DNA from: CAIYUC01 sp963682005
Lineage (GTDB): Bacteria > Bacteroidota > Bacteroidia > Bacteroidales > FEN-979
Length of the DNA stretch: 64,000 bases
Assembly (NCBI GenBank): GCA_963682005.1
Contig: OY820914.1
Coordinates: 3,348,001-3,412,000, forward strand
Direction of reading: 5' to 3'
This document shows positions 8,060-16,490 of this stretch, piece after piece (positions within the stretch are counted from its first letter, which is position 1; each line of letters begins with the position of its first letter). The position numbers were made by a program, and so were the translations under genes. Below the pieces are notes generated by a model, which saw only the letters and a program-made list of their open reading frames with translations, was not told the origin of the DNA and searched no databases.

Positions 8060-8503
8060 ATGAACGTAGAAGAACAAATCATAAATTATATTACCAGCCA
8101 CCCTGAACCAAAGCGCAGTGACATGCAAGCATTGCACCGGCTCATACTTGAAGTGTCGCCCGGATGTAAATTATGGTTCGGCGACGGTAAGAACAGCGAA
8201 AATAAGACGATCAGCAACCCTACCATCGGCTATGGAGTTCAGACACTTAAATATACCAGCGGAAAGACCAGGGAGTTCTTTCAAATCGGGCTGAGCGCGA
8301 ACAAAACCGGGATCTCTGTCTATATCCTTGGCATCAAGGATAAAACATACCTGGCCAAAACTTATGGAAATACACTGGGCAAGGCGAAAGTGACCGGGTA
8401 TTGCATCCGGTTCAAAACACTAAAAGACATAAACATTGATATCCTTGAAGCAGCTATCCGATATGGGTTTGAGACTTCACACCGGGAGCAGCTTTCAAAA
8501 TGA
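8060..8503 (+). CDS. DUF1801 (YdhG-like) protein
   Basis: The protein has 147 residues and starts at ATG 8060. It has the DUF1801 pattern: an N-terminal helix (IINYITSHPEPKRSDMQALHRLI), then CKLWFGDGKNSENKT, PTIGYGVQTLKYTSGKTREFFQIGLS and the basic IRFKTLKDINIDILEAAIRYG segment. Members have a compact TBP-like fold; some are iron-chaperone-like, and the function is otherwise unknown. The gene sits alone between two copies of the ~112-bp repeat and may have been carried in with them. Confidence 0.85.
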   Translation: MNVEEQIINYITSHPEPKRSDMQALHRLILEVSPGCKLWFGDGKNSENKTISNPTIGYGVQTLKYTSGKTREFFQIGLSANKTGISVYILGIKDKTYLAKTYGNTLGKAKVTGYCIRFKTLKDINIDILEAAIRYGFETSHREQLSK

Positions 8504-8507
8504 GTGT

Positions 8508-8646
8508 TAAAAACCGCGAACTGTCTGAGTCCGCCTTGGCGGACGAGTTTTCGCGGTTTAGCGAAAGACGAAGATTTTTAGTGAATTTTCAGCAGCGGAG
8601 ACCTTTCTTTGCCAACTTTCTTTGGGTGGTTGCCAAAGAAAGTTGG
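8508..8646. repeat. Nested palindromic repeat complex
   Basis: AAACCGCGAA (8510-8519) and TTCGCGGTTT enclose TCCGCCTTGGCGGA. Farther right, CCAACTTTCTTTGG (8612-8625) and CCAAAGAAAGTTGG (8633-8646) form a perfect 14-bp-arm hairpin with a 7-nt loop. The right arm is also the start of copy 2 of the ~112-bp repeat, so hairpin and repeat are joined. Confidence 0.75.
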
Positions 8647-8746
8647 AGAACAAAAAGCATCACATCCCAACAGGAAATCCTGATGCTTACTTATATGTAT
8701 CCTCTTTATTAATATATTTGTCTGTGAGGAAATTGAGACGGGAATG
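8635..8746. repeat. ~112-bp direct repeat, copy 2
   Basis: It repeats 7895-8008 in the same orientation, including the TATATTTG box at 8713-8720, and lies just before the next secreted-protein gene. Confidence 0.8.
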
Positions 8747-8800
8747 TTGGTTTACCGCGATTTATTCCAATGACAAACCGTAGTTCTTTAAATCCGCAAA

Positions 8801-9481
8801 ATGAAAATCCTTTTTACAATCCTTGTCCTGTTGCCGGTCCTTTCCTTTGCCCAGTGCGAATCATGGTATTACGGCACGCTCCGGACAGAAGTCAGGGGCG
8901 ATACAGTCATCCTTAAAGACGACACCGCCCACCGCAACTGCGGGGCCGAATACTGGATGCGGGTCTACCAGTACAGTCCCGACACCATCACCTGGATCCA
9001 GCATGATACCGGTACGTCCATCGCATGCATGTGCACTTACAACCTTTCCGTCACCATCGATTCACTCGCCCCGGGCCATTATTTCGTCAAATCCTATTAC
9101 AACGAACCTTATTACGGGATCCTCTGTTTTATGGGTATAACGGAATTCGACATCACCAAGCCGAACTCCAACGTATGGGGGACTAAAATCGGGGATTCCC
9201 AGAGTGAATGCTTCACAGTCGGGATCAAGGATGACCGGGAGGAGGCCGCAGGCGAGGTAACCGTTTATCCCAATCCCGCATGCGATCAGATCAATGTTGT
9301 TACAAAAAAACCGGGGAAGAAGCTGATCCGGATCATGGATGCAAGCAGCCAGTGTGTCTTTGAGCGTTATTCGGCAGGGGAAATGAATGCCATTGATGTC
9401 AGCAGCTTGCCTGCCGGTATTTACTTCATCTCGGTAGTCCGTGAAAATTCGGTCTCAAACAGGAAGTTCTGCAAACTTTGA
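8801..9481 (+). CDS. Secreted T9SS-sorted protein of unknown function
   Basis: The protein has 226 residues, with a signal peptide MKILFTILVLLPVLSFAQ. The mature N-terminal domain (~120 residues) contains several Cys residues, among them CGAEYWM and IACMCTY, and is not recognised. The last ~80 residues (VTVYPNPACDQINVV ... LPAGIYFISVV ... RKFCKL) are a type A T9SS sorting domain, so it should reach the cell surface. It is monocistronic, with a repeat-borne -7 box 80 bp upstream. Confidence 0.8.
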   Translation: MKILFTILVLLPVLSFAQCESWYYGTLRTEVRGDTVILKDDTAHRNCGAEYWMRVYQYSPDTITWIQHDTGTSIACMCTYNLSVTIDSLAPGHYFVKSYYNEPYYGILCFMGITEFDITKPNSNVWGTKIGDSQSECFTVGIKDDREEAAGEVTVYPNPACDQINVVTKKPGKKLIRIMDASSQCVFERYSAGEMNAIDVSSLPAGIYFISVVRENSVSNRKFCKL

Positions 9482-9833
9482 GAAAGGACCGCCTTTGGGA
9501 ACGCGGAATAATTTTCCCGATTTGTTTTTTTTCTCGCAGATTTTTGGTTAAAGATTATTTCACGAAGCTCCACGAAGAATTCACGAAGTTCCACGAAGAA
9601 TCACATCCACCTCACCACCTCACCACCTCATCAACTTATCAGTTCGCCAGCTAAATAGAACGCGGATGACACTGATTTTGCTGATCTTCGCGGATTTCGT
9701 AATTCGTAATCCCGTAATTCGTAATTGAACTCACCACCTCACCACCTCACCAGCTCACCACCTCACCAGCTCACCACCTCACCAGCTCACCACCTCACCA
9801 GCTCACCACTTCACCACCTCACCAGCTCACCAC
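9482..9833. other. Gene-free spacer built from recurring words
   Basis: In order it holds CACGAAG(CT)TCCACGAAGAA words (9551-9603), CACCTCACCAC, ATCAGTTCGCCAGCTAAATAG, the AACGCGGATGAC...CTTCGCGGATTT composite (9659-9697), ATTCGTAAT words, and a long CACCAGCTCACCACCT array (9730-9836) that runs into the stop codon of the next gene. The same composite order appears at 4502-4605 and partly at 7515-7575. Confidence 0.75.
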
Positions 9834-12800
9834 CTAAACCAGCGCCTCAAACAGCACCTCGATCGGGTGCAGCACCTTCCGCCCCGTACCGTCGTAGATC
9901 TGATGCCTGCAGCTTGTTCCCGGTGCGGAAATGATCACCTCGTCCGAGGAATTCCTTATGGCCGGGAACAAAACAAGTTCCCCGATCTTCATCGAAACAT
10001 CATAATGCTCCTTCTCATAGCCGAATGATCCTGCCATTCCGCAGCAACCTGATTTGATCTCCTCAACCTTATAATTCGCAGGAAGTGACAGGATCATAAT
10101 GGTAGGAGCGATGGAAGCTAAAGCCTTCTGGTGGCAATGGCCGTGGAGTTTAATCGTTCTTGCCTGGTTCGTGAAAAGAGCTGCGGGCTTCGGGCCACGG
10201 GCTTCGAAATGACGAATTACGAACTCATCAAACAACAGCGCACTCTTCGCCAGCTTCAGCGCAGCATCCTTCAGCGGGGCATCCACCAGTTCGGGGTATT
10301 CATCCCTGAATGTCAGGATCGCCGATGGCTCGATCCCGATCAGCGGCGTTTCTTCCGAAACGATCTCCTTCAGCAACGTAACATTCCGGTTGGCGATCTT
10401 CTTTGCCTTCCGGATCAGCCCCTTGGAAAGAAACGTCCGCCCGCTTTCAATGTGTTGGGGTATTTCTACGAAATACCCCATGATATTCAATATTTTCACT
10501 GCCTTGATCCCGATCTCCACATCATTGTAATTCGTGAATTCATCGGCGAAAAGATAGACCTTCTTAAGATCCTTGCCATTCCTGGGCTGGTTGTGCCTTA
10601 TCCAGTTCCTTAAGGTGGTTTTATACAAGGAAGGGATGGAGCGTTTGGGTGCAAACCCCAGCATCTTTTTCGTGATACCGGACAATGCCTTGTTTGTGAC
10701 AAAGAAGTTGAACACACCCGGCAGGATGCTTCCGAGTCTGTTCAATGAGGTGATGTAGGCAATTAACCGCGTCCTGAGCGGGATCCCGTTGGCATCGTAA
10801 TAATGCTGGAGGAATTCGGCTTTCAGCTTGGCTATATCGACGTTCGACGGGCATTCCGACTTGCATGCCTTGCACGAGATGCAGAGGTCCATCACATCAT
10901 AGATCTCTTTATGGTCGAAGGGATTGAGTTTGGACGAATTGGTCAGGAATTCCCTCAGGATATTCGCCCTTGCCCGTGTCGTCGTGTTTTCATCCTTCAT
11001 AGCCATGTAGGAAGGACACATCCATTTGCCGGTGAGGACGGTATTGCGGCAATCGCCCGATCCGTTGCATTGCTCGGCTGCCCGGATGATCCCGTGACTA
11101 CCCGAGAAATCGAACACCGTAGGGATCTCTTTCGGCTTCAGTCCCGGGGTGAGCCGCAGGCTGGTATTCATTTTCGGTGTGCCGGTGATCTTGCCCGGGT
11201 TGAAGATATTATCCGGATCCCAGGTCTGCTTGATCGATTCGAGCAGCTTGTAATTTTCCTCCCCGATCATGAAAGGGATGAATTCCCCGCGTAACCGGCC
11301 GTCACCGTGCTCTCCGCTCAGCGAACCATTGTATTTCTTCACCAGCTTTGCCGTTTCGGAGGCGACCGTATGGAAAAGTTCCACATCCTTCGGATCCCTG
11401 AGGTTCAGCACCGGCCTTAAATGAAGTTCGCCTGATCCGATATGGGCATAGTAAACACAATCGAGTCCGTACCCGGCAAGCATTTTCGAAAAGTCATCGA
11501 TATAAGCAGGAAGATCTTCCGGACTCACTGCCGTATCTTCTGTGACCGGCACCGGCTTCCGGTCGCCTGGGTAGTTGGAAAGAACACCGAGTCCCGCTTT
11601 GCGCAGGTCCCAAACACGCTTGACATCGGGTGGAAAGACGATCGGAAAATGGTATCCCAGGCCGGCATCCCTGATATCACGCTCCACCATTTTTGCGATC
11701 GAAAGAATCTCTTCTTTTGTTTCCCTTGCAAACTCAATGATCAGGATAGCTCCCGGATCACCTTCAATGAAGAACCGGTTCTGGCGCTGCATGATGTTGT
11801 CCTTCGTGCAGTCCATGATGGTCTTATCCATAAGTTCAACGGACCCGGGTTCATATTTTAAGGCGATAAGATTGCCTTTCAATGCATCCGCCACCGTATT
11901 GCAATGCACACAGATCAATGCCTTCTGCTTCGGCGGCAACGGAACAAGGTTTAACTTAATCTCGGTCATGAAGGCGAGTGTACCTTCGGAGCCCGCAAGA
12001 AGTTTGCAGAAGTTGAAAGGAGAGAGGTCGGAGGTCGGATGTCGGAGGTCGGAGGTTGGAGGTCGGAGGTCAGAAATCTGAGACTCCCCCTCTCTCTTCA
12101 GGAGAGGGGGCCGGGGGGTGAGGTGTGTTGGCAATTGAGTGGGCCGGGGGGTGAGGTGCTTTGGATCCGCATCCCGCATCCCGTATCCCGCATCCCGCGG
12201 CTCGTTGAAAGGCTCCGTCTCCATCAGCAGATCAATCGCATACCCCGTATTCCTCCGGTGGATCGACGGTTTCGGGTATTCCTTCCTGATCCGTTGCTGG
12301 TTTTCAGGGTTGGAAAGGATCGTTTGAATATTCCTGTATATATCTCCCTCGAGACCGGACTGCCGGGTTTTCTCCATGAATTCTTCACGGGTCAGTTCTT
12401 TGAACTCCGCTTCCGAGCCATCGCTCAGGATTGCATTGATCGAAACGACATGATCGCGTGTGCTTCCATATAATATTGAATGAGCCCCGCAGGAGTTATT
12501 TCCGACCATTCCGCCGATCATGCAGCGGCTGGAAGTGGAGGTTTCCGGTCCGAAGAAGAGTCCTTTGGGTTCAAGGATCTTGTTCAGCGCATCCAGGATC
12601 ACCCCGGGCTCAACGCGCACCCAGTGCTCTTTCTCATTGATCTCCAGGATTCCGGTCAGATGCCTCGAGACATCAACAACCAATCCGTTCCCGACAACCT
12701 GTCCGGCAAGCGATGTTCCGGCTGTCCTTGGGATCAGCGGTATTTTATGCTTCCCGGCGAAGGCAATGACTTTCCGGAGATCATCAATGTTTTTGGGAAT

Positions 12801-12938
12801 AATAATACCTTCAGGTAGTTCACGGTATGCAGAAGCATCAGTGGAGTACATCAGGCGCCAGTCGTAACCGGTGAGAACTTCACCTTCAATCTCTCCCTGA
12901 AGTAGTTCCAGTGCTTTACGGTTTTTATCCAATTCCAT
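9834..12938 (-). CDS. ydiJ: YdiJ-like FAD/Fe-S D-2-hydroxyacid dehydrogenase
   Basis: The protein has 1034 residues. The N-terminal FAD-binding_4 domain (IPLIPRTAGTSLAGQVVG; NNSCGAHSILYG) is followed by an FAD-oxidase C-terminal domain with GELHLRP and SGEHGDGRLRGEFI. A two-cluster ferredoxin-like part (CNGSGDC; CISCKACKSECPSNVD) follows, then cysteine-rich domains (GHCHQKAL, CCGMAGSFGYEKE). This GlcD-GlcF-type fusion matches E. coli YdiJ in length and order; YdiJ-type enzymes oxidise D-2-hydroxyglutarate to 2-oxoglutarate. Two stretches are spacer words read in frame: 12021-12200 (about 60 codons, including LTPRPPLLKREG and repeated SDLRPPT) between RNTGYAIDLL and FCKLLAGSEG, and 10183-10226 (VIRHFEARGPKPA). 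The start codon directly follows the upstream stop, so it is translated as part of an operon. Confidence 0.88.
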   Translation of the reverse strand: MELDKNRKALELLQGEIEGEVLTGYDWRLMYSTDASAYRELPEGIIIPKNIDDLRKVIAFAGKHKIPLIPRTAGTSLAGQVVGNGLVVDVSRHLTGILEINEKEHWVRVEPGVILDALNKILEPKGLFFGPETSTSSRCMIGGMVGNNSCGAHSILYGSTRDHVVSINAILSDGSEAEFKELTREEFMEKTRQSGLEGDIYRNIQTILSNPENQQRIRKEYPKPSIHRRNTGYAIDLLMETEPFNEPRDAGYGMRDADPKHLTPRPTQLPTHLTPRPPLLKREGESQISDLRPPTSDLRHPTSDLSPFNFCKLLAGSEGTLAFMTEIKLNLVPLPPKQKALICVHCNTVADALKGNLIALKYEPGSVELMDKTIMDCTKDNIMQRQNRFFIEGDPGAILIIEFARETKEEILSIAKMVERDIRDAGLGYHFPIVFPPDVKRVWDLRKAGLGVLSNYPGDRKPVPVTEDTAVSPEDLPAYIDDFSKMLAGYGLDCVYYAHIGSGELHLRPVLNLRDPKDVELFHTVASETAKLVKKYNGSLSGEHGDGRLRGEFIPFMIGEENYKLLESIKQTWDPDNIFNPGKITGTPKMNTSLRLTPGLKPKEIPTVFDFSGSHGIIRAAEQCNGSGDCRNTVLTGKWMCPSYMAMKDENTTTRARANILREFLTNSSKLNPFDHKEIYDVMDLCISCKACKSECPSNVDIAKLKAEFLQHYYDANGIPLRTRLIAYITSLNRLGSILPGVFNFFVTNKALSGITKKMLGFAPKRSIPSLYKTTLRNWIRHNQPRNGKDLKKVYLFADEFTNYNDVEIGIKAVKILNIMGYFVEIPQHIESGRTFLSKGLIRKAKKIANRNVTLLKEIVSEETPLIGIEPSAILTFRDEYPELVDAPLKDAALKLAKSALLFDEFVIRHFEARGPKPAALFTNQARTIKLHGHCHQKALASIAPTIMILSLPANYKVEEIKSGCCGMAGSFGYEKEHYDVSMKIGELVLFPAIRNSSDEVIISAPGTSCRHQIYDGTGRKVLHPIEVLFEALV
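12021..12200. repeat. Spacer-word block inside the ydiJ-like gene
   Basis: The plus strand reads GGTCGGAGGTCGGA words, a GGGGCCGGGGGGTGAGG element present twice, and CATCCCGCATCCCGTATCCC. All are typical intergenic words of this genome, yet the gene stays open across them and conserved FAD-oxidase residues resume on both sides. Confidence 0.8.
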
Positions 12939-14333
12939 TTACTTGATTTTTTGCAGAAGTCCTGCGAAGGCTTCATTGGTAAGGAGTGGTTGAAATTCGG
13001 GTTGTTTCTGCATCCTCGCTTTTTCATTAAAGCCTTTGCTGATGGCCTTGTCAAGGGAGGCAAGTGCCTTTTTGACCTGACCCTGTTTCATGGCAAGAAT
13101 GGCGGAAAGATAGTAAACCTCGGAATTGTCAGGATCCGCCCATTCATAAACCTGCAGGGCATAGACCGCAGAAACGGTGTCGTTCATACCGATGGCCCGT
13201 GTGGAGGTCATATACCCCAGGAGACTCAGGTAACTCAGCATTCTCCTGGCAGCATACGTATCTTCAGGCTTCTTTGAATTCGTAATTCGTAATTCGTAAT
13301 TCGTAATTTCTTTCTTCCACCATCCAATGTTTTTGACAAACATATTCTCCGTGTAGGTTTCCTGAAGCTGGAGTTCCTTTTCCATCTGTGTCTTCCGGTT
13401 GCTTAATTCCTTTTTCAGGACAGGATTCGATTCAAGGACAGCAAGCCGGCTTTTAAGCTGATCCACCGGGGCGATCCCCTTCAGGAACCTGATCTCATTG
13501 TTCAGAATGTCATATTCCTTAACCAGGTTCTGTTCTTTCTCAAGGGTGGCAAGAATGCTGTCTTTTTGTTTTGTATAATCCTGGATGAGCTTATCATTCT
13601 TTATGATAAGGCTTTCCTTCATGGCACATAATTCTGTCCAGATAAAAGCTTCCTCCATGATCGGTTTCGGAGGCCAGCTGTGGATTCCGTCATAAAGGAT
13701 CAGTGCATGGTGGAACCCGGCACTTTCAAGCTGGCCGTCCAGCTTCATCAGCTCAAACAGGTTGAAATCTCCCCAGCCGGCTATTCCGAGGAAATCCGGC
13801 CTGTACCTCGTTTGCTGGTTTGTTGCAGGCAGACCGGCACCGCAACTGATCACGCCGGCTACACCGCCACGGAAAAGGCCGACAAGCCCTGCAACCCGTC
13901 CGCCTCCCGAGAATCCGACTGTATAAACCCGGGATGTATCAACGCTGTACTGATCCAGGAGTTCTTCAAACAAAACATAGACAATGCCGGCTGTTTCAGT
14001 CTGGTTCAGTCCATTCTTCGAATCATTGGATCCCATCATGACAAAACCGTACTTCTCAGCCAGGTCCTTGTATTTTTCCACTGGGAATGTACCGTTGCCT
14101 GAAGGATCAAATGCAAGCATGACCGGGAATTTTCGGTCATGCGAATACCCGCCGGGCAGGTAAATGGTATAGGAAATGGAAGGATCTTTGAGGCACCGGA
14201 TATTTGCCGTCACCTTGCCTGTGACCGGGGGAGTAAGTACCCCGGATGGCTCCCTGGTCGTGTTCTGCCTTGAAGAGCAGGACAAGGTAAGCAGGACGAG
14301 GAAAAGCAGGATCGCTGATCGTACGCTGTACAT
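12939..14333 (-). CDS. Lipoprotein with alpha/beta-hydrolase and TPR-like regions
   Basis: About 464 residues from ATG 14333, which overlaps the upstream TGA as TGATG; a GTG one codon earlier is less likely. A lipobox (LLTLSC) near residue 20 predicts a lipoprotein. Residues ~45-230 look like an esterase/PHB-depolymerase-type hydrolase: SYTIYLPGGY, the nucleophile elbow GFSGGGR and a likely catalytic His in GIHSWPPK. A charged coiled-coil-like segment (~235-340) and a C-terminal TPR-like region (YEWADPDNSEVYYLSAILAM) follow. Codons at 13276-13309 (EITNYELRITN) are ATTCGTAATTCGTAAT spacer words read in frame. Its link to the flanking metabolic enzymes is by operon only; the substrate is unknown. 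Confidence 0.75.
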   Translation of the reverse strand: MYSVRSAILLFLVLLTLSCSSRQNTTREPSGVLTPPVTGKVTANIRCLKDPSISYTIYLPGGYSHDRKFPVMLAFDPSGNGTFPVEKYKDLAEKYGFVMMGSNDSKNGLNQTETAGIVYVLFEELLDQYSVDTSRVYTVGFSGGGRVAGLVGLFRGGVAGVISCGAGLPATNQQTRYRPDFLGIAGWGDFNLFELMKLDGQLESAGFHHALILYDGIHSWPPKPIMEEAFIWTELCAMKESLIIKNDKLIQDYTKQKDSILATLEKEQNLVKEYDILNNEIRFLKGIAPVDQLKSRLAVLESNPVLKKELSNRKTQMEKELQLQETYTENMFVKNIGWWKKEITNYELRITNSKKPEDTYAARRMLSYLSLLGYMTSTRAIGMNDTVSAVYALQVYEWADPDNSEVYYLSAILAMKQGQVKKALASLDKAISKGFNEKARMQKQPEFQPLLTNEAFAGLLQKIK

Positions 14334-15139
14334 CACTTTTTATAGAAATTGGTCGATTCAAAGATCTTGTTCGCTGATTTTGCAATGAATCCGCTGTACA
14401 GTTTACCGTCAGCATCCGGATATCTTTTTGCAAATTCATAATAACAGCCGGGAACTTCATAGATCCCTTCATTGAAAGAAACCTTGATGATCCCTGCCTT
14501 TATGCTGGATTGTTCAAGCAATTCTCCAGGCGTTCCCTGCACTTCTCCCCCTGCATCATTCAATAAGAATCCATGATCCTTTAAGAACGAATTGACTTTC
14601 TGTATCGAATTGAGTTTCTTCAGCCCGTTCACACTTACCGTGAAATGATTCGCCCTGAACCCGTTCACATAAAGCCATCCCGCATACTCAGATTCGGTGC
14701 GGAGTTTCTCATATACTTCGAAGGAAGGCTTCCCGGAAAGGTTTCCTGAATAGATCAGTTCTTCTGATCCAAGAAAATCAGCCGGGATGGCATTTATCCA
14801 ATCTTTTGCGGTTTTCTGAAGGAAATCGCTGAATTGCTCTGTCAGGAGTTCACTGATAAAGACACGCGGGGCATGAATATCCGTCTTGTGTTCGAAGTGC
14901 TTCGCAAACAATTTCTTTTCCTCGAAATGGTATTGACCTTTTTCTTCATATCCATTTCCGGTAAACACCTTTGATAAAACGTCGATGTTGATCCGCGGAT
15001 CATTGAACGTGCGGAAAGCAATATGATCATTGTAAACGGTTTCTCCTTCACTTATGAAAAGATCATAAACGTTCCTGACGGCCGGATTCTGTTCGGTATA
15101 ATCCTGCCACAACCTTGAAAATATCTCCTTGTGGTTCAT
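14333..15139 (-). CDS. DUF1338 (HglS-like) 2-oxoacid dioxygenase/decarboxylase family protein
   Basis: The protein has 268 residues. The family motif DHIAFRTF gives His39 and Arg43 with the same four-residue spacing as the metal His and substrate Arg of the Pseudomonas putida enzyme HglS. A second His is in RANHFTVSV (His165) and the third ligand is probably Glu235 in PGCYYEFAKRY. HglS turns 2-oxoadipate into D-2-hydroxyglutarate with Fe(II) and O2 during lysine catabolism; this protein is the shorter DUF1338 form common in Bacteroidota, whose substrate is less certain. It is first in an operon that ends with a YdiJ-like D-2-hydroxyglutarate dehydrogenase, which supports the same two-step route. 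Confidence 0.8.
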   Translation of the reverse strand: MNHKEIFSRLWQDYTEQNPAVRNVYDLFISEGETVYNDHIAFRTFNDPRINIDVLSKVFTGNGYEEKGQYHFEEKKLFAKHFEHKTDIHAPRVFISELLTEQFSDFLQKTAKDWINAIPADFLGSEELIYSGNLSGKPSFEVYEKLRTESEYAGWLYVNGFRANHFTVSVNGLKKLNSIQKVNSFLKDHGFLLNDAGGEVQGTPGELLEQSSIKAGIIKVSFNEGIYEVPGCYYEFAKRYPDADGKLYSGFIAKSANKIFESTNFYKK

Positions 15140-15145
15140 GACTTT

Positions 15146-15372
<227 letters not shown>

Positions 15373-15374
15373 TC

Positions 15375-16358
15375 CTAAAAGATTCCCTCCATAAACTCCT
15401 CCACCGTCAGGTTGTTGAAATAATCGCTGATCCTGTATTTGTTCAGGACTTTCCTTATTTCACTTTCGCGATGAGGGAGGTTAACCAGTGCCTGCTCGAT
15501 ATCTTCCGTATCAAATTTATTGAAATAGTCGCCATAGATCTTGATTTGCCTTATGATGCCATCCCGGACATCAAGATTGAACTCCATGGTGCCGCTGTGC
15601 ATGGTCCTGAGGATCTTCGAAAATGAATACTGGGGTGAATAACCGAAATTCCATTCCCAGGTCTTGTATTTCTTCTCAACCAGTTCATTGATCCTGCGAT
15701 GGTCTTCGTCTGTAAGCTCATACAGGACAGCATCCGGGTATTTTTCCATGATATGATTCTCGATCAGCGCGGAAAACTCCAGGACATCCATGGGCTTCTT
15801 CATGTGTTCACTGATATTCGTCACACGGCTCCTTACTGATTTCACTGCCTTGTCCTGGAATTTCAATGGATCAACGTTCAGCGCTTCAGTCAGGTTCGGC
15901 ATATGGGAAGAGAAGAGTAGCGTTCCATGATGGAGTACTTTGTCTTTCCAGATATGCTCTGCATTCCCGGAGAATTTTTTTCCTCCGATGGTCAGATCAT
16001 TCCGGCCTTCAAATTTTGCATCGATCCCAAGTTTTACCAGTACTTCAAGAATGGGTTCCGTGTACTTCCTGAAATCGATCAGGTTTTCGTTCTCCCCTGT
16101 TTTTGTAAATGTAAAGCAAAGGTTTCCCAGGTCATGAAACACGGCCCCACCTCCCGAAAGCCTTCGAACGACCTTGATGTTGTTCTGCTTCACATAATCG
16201 AGGTTGATCTCCGCCAGGGTATTCTGATGTTTCCCTACAATGATCGCTTCGGAATTCCGCCAAAGCATAAAAGAGTCATCCATGATCTCCTTCAATACAT
16301 ATTCTTCGGTAGCCAGGTTGAAATAGGGATCTGTATTGTGTCTTCGAATGATAAGCAT
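15375..16358 (-). CDS. lplA: Lipoate-protein ligase A
   Basis: The protein has 327 residues from ATG 16358; an in-frame TTG at 16379 would only add seven residues. The family signature RRLSGGGAVFHDLGN, the opening NTDPYFNLATEEYVL and the Lys-containing GRNDLTIGGKKFSGNA are all present, followed by a C-terminal accessory domain (WEWNFGYSPQYSF). It attaches lipoate, via lipoyl-AMP, to 2-oxoacid dehydrogenase and GcvH subunits, using scavenged lipoate. A TAATTTTG box on the minus strand lies 19 bp upstream and is divergent to the promoter of the next gene. Confidence 0.93.
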   Translation of the reverse strand: MLIIRRHNTDPYFNLATEEYVLKEIMDDSFMLWRNSEAIIVGKHQNTLAEINLDYVKQNNIKVVRRLSGGGAVFHDLGNLCFTFTKTGENENLIDFRKYTEPILEVLVKLGIDAKFEGRNDLTIGGKKFSGNAEHIWKDKVLHHGTLLFSSHMPNLTEALNVDPLKFQDKAVKSVRSRVTNISEHMKKPMDVLEFSALIENHIMEKYPDAVLYELTDEDHRRINELVEKKYKTWEWNFGYSPQYSFSKILRTMHSGTMEFNLDVRDGIIRQIKIYGDYFNKFDTEDIEQALVNLPHRESEIRKVLNKYRISDYFNNLTVEEFMEGIF

Positions 16359-16376
16359 ATTCTGAGTTTTCCGTAA

Positions 16377-16384
16377 CAAAATTA
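16377..16384 (-). promoter_or_regulatory. -7 box of lplA
   Basis: TAATTTTG on the minus strand matches TAnnTTTG, 19 bp before the lplA ATG. Confidence 0.45.
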
Positions 16385-16416
16385 GATTTTTTTCCGGCCG
16401 GATTTCAAGAAAACCC

Positions 16417-16424
16417 TAATTTTG
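16417..16424 (+). promoter_or_regulatory. -7 box of the acyltransferase gene
   Basis: TAATTTTG on the plus strand gives a divergent promoter pair with the lplA box and a leader of about 60 nt before ATG 16491. Confidence 0.45.
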
Positions 16425-16490
16425 TTGATCATTAATTCCCGGTATCATTTATTTAGGTCTGCTGAATTCGTTAAAGGAATCAGAAATACA

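Noticed and set aside
7903..8106. 67-residue frame across the repeat before the DUF1801 gene
   Set aside because: It is created by the repeat and runs in another frame into the DUF1801 gene; there is no family support.
10131..12818. Several plus-strand frames of 100-170 residues
   Set aside because: They are opposite-strand shadows of the ydiJ-like gene.
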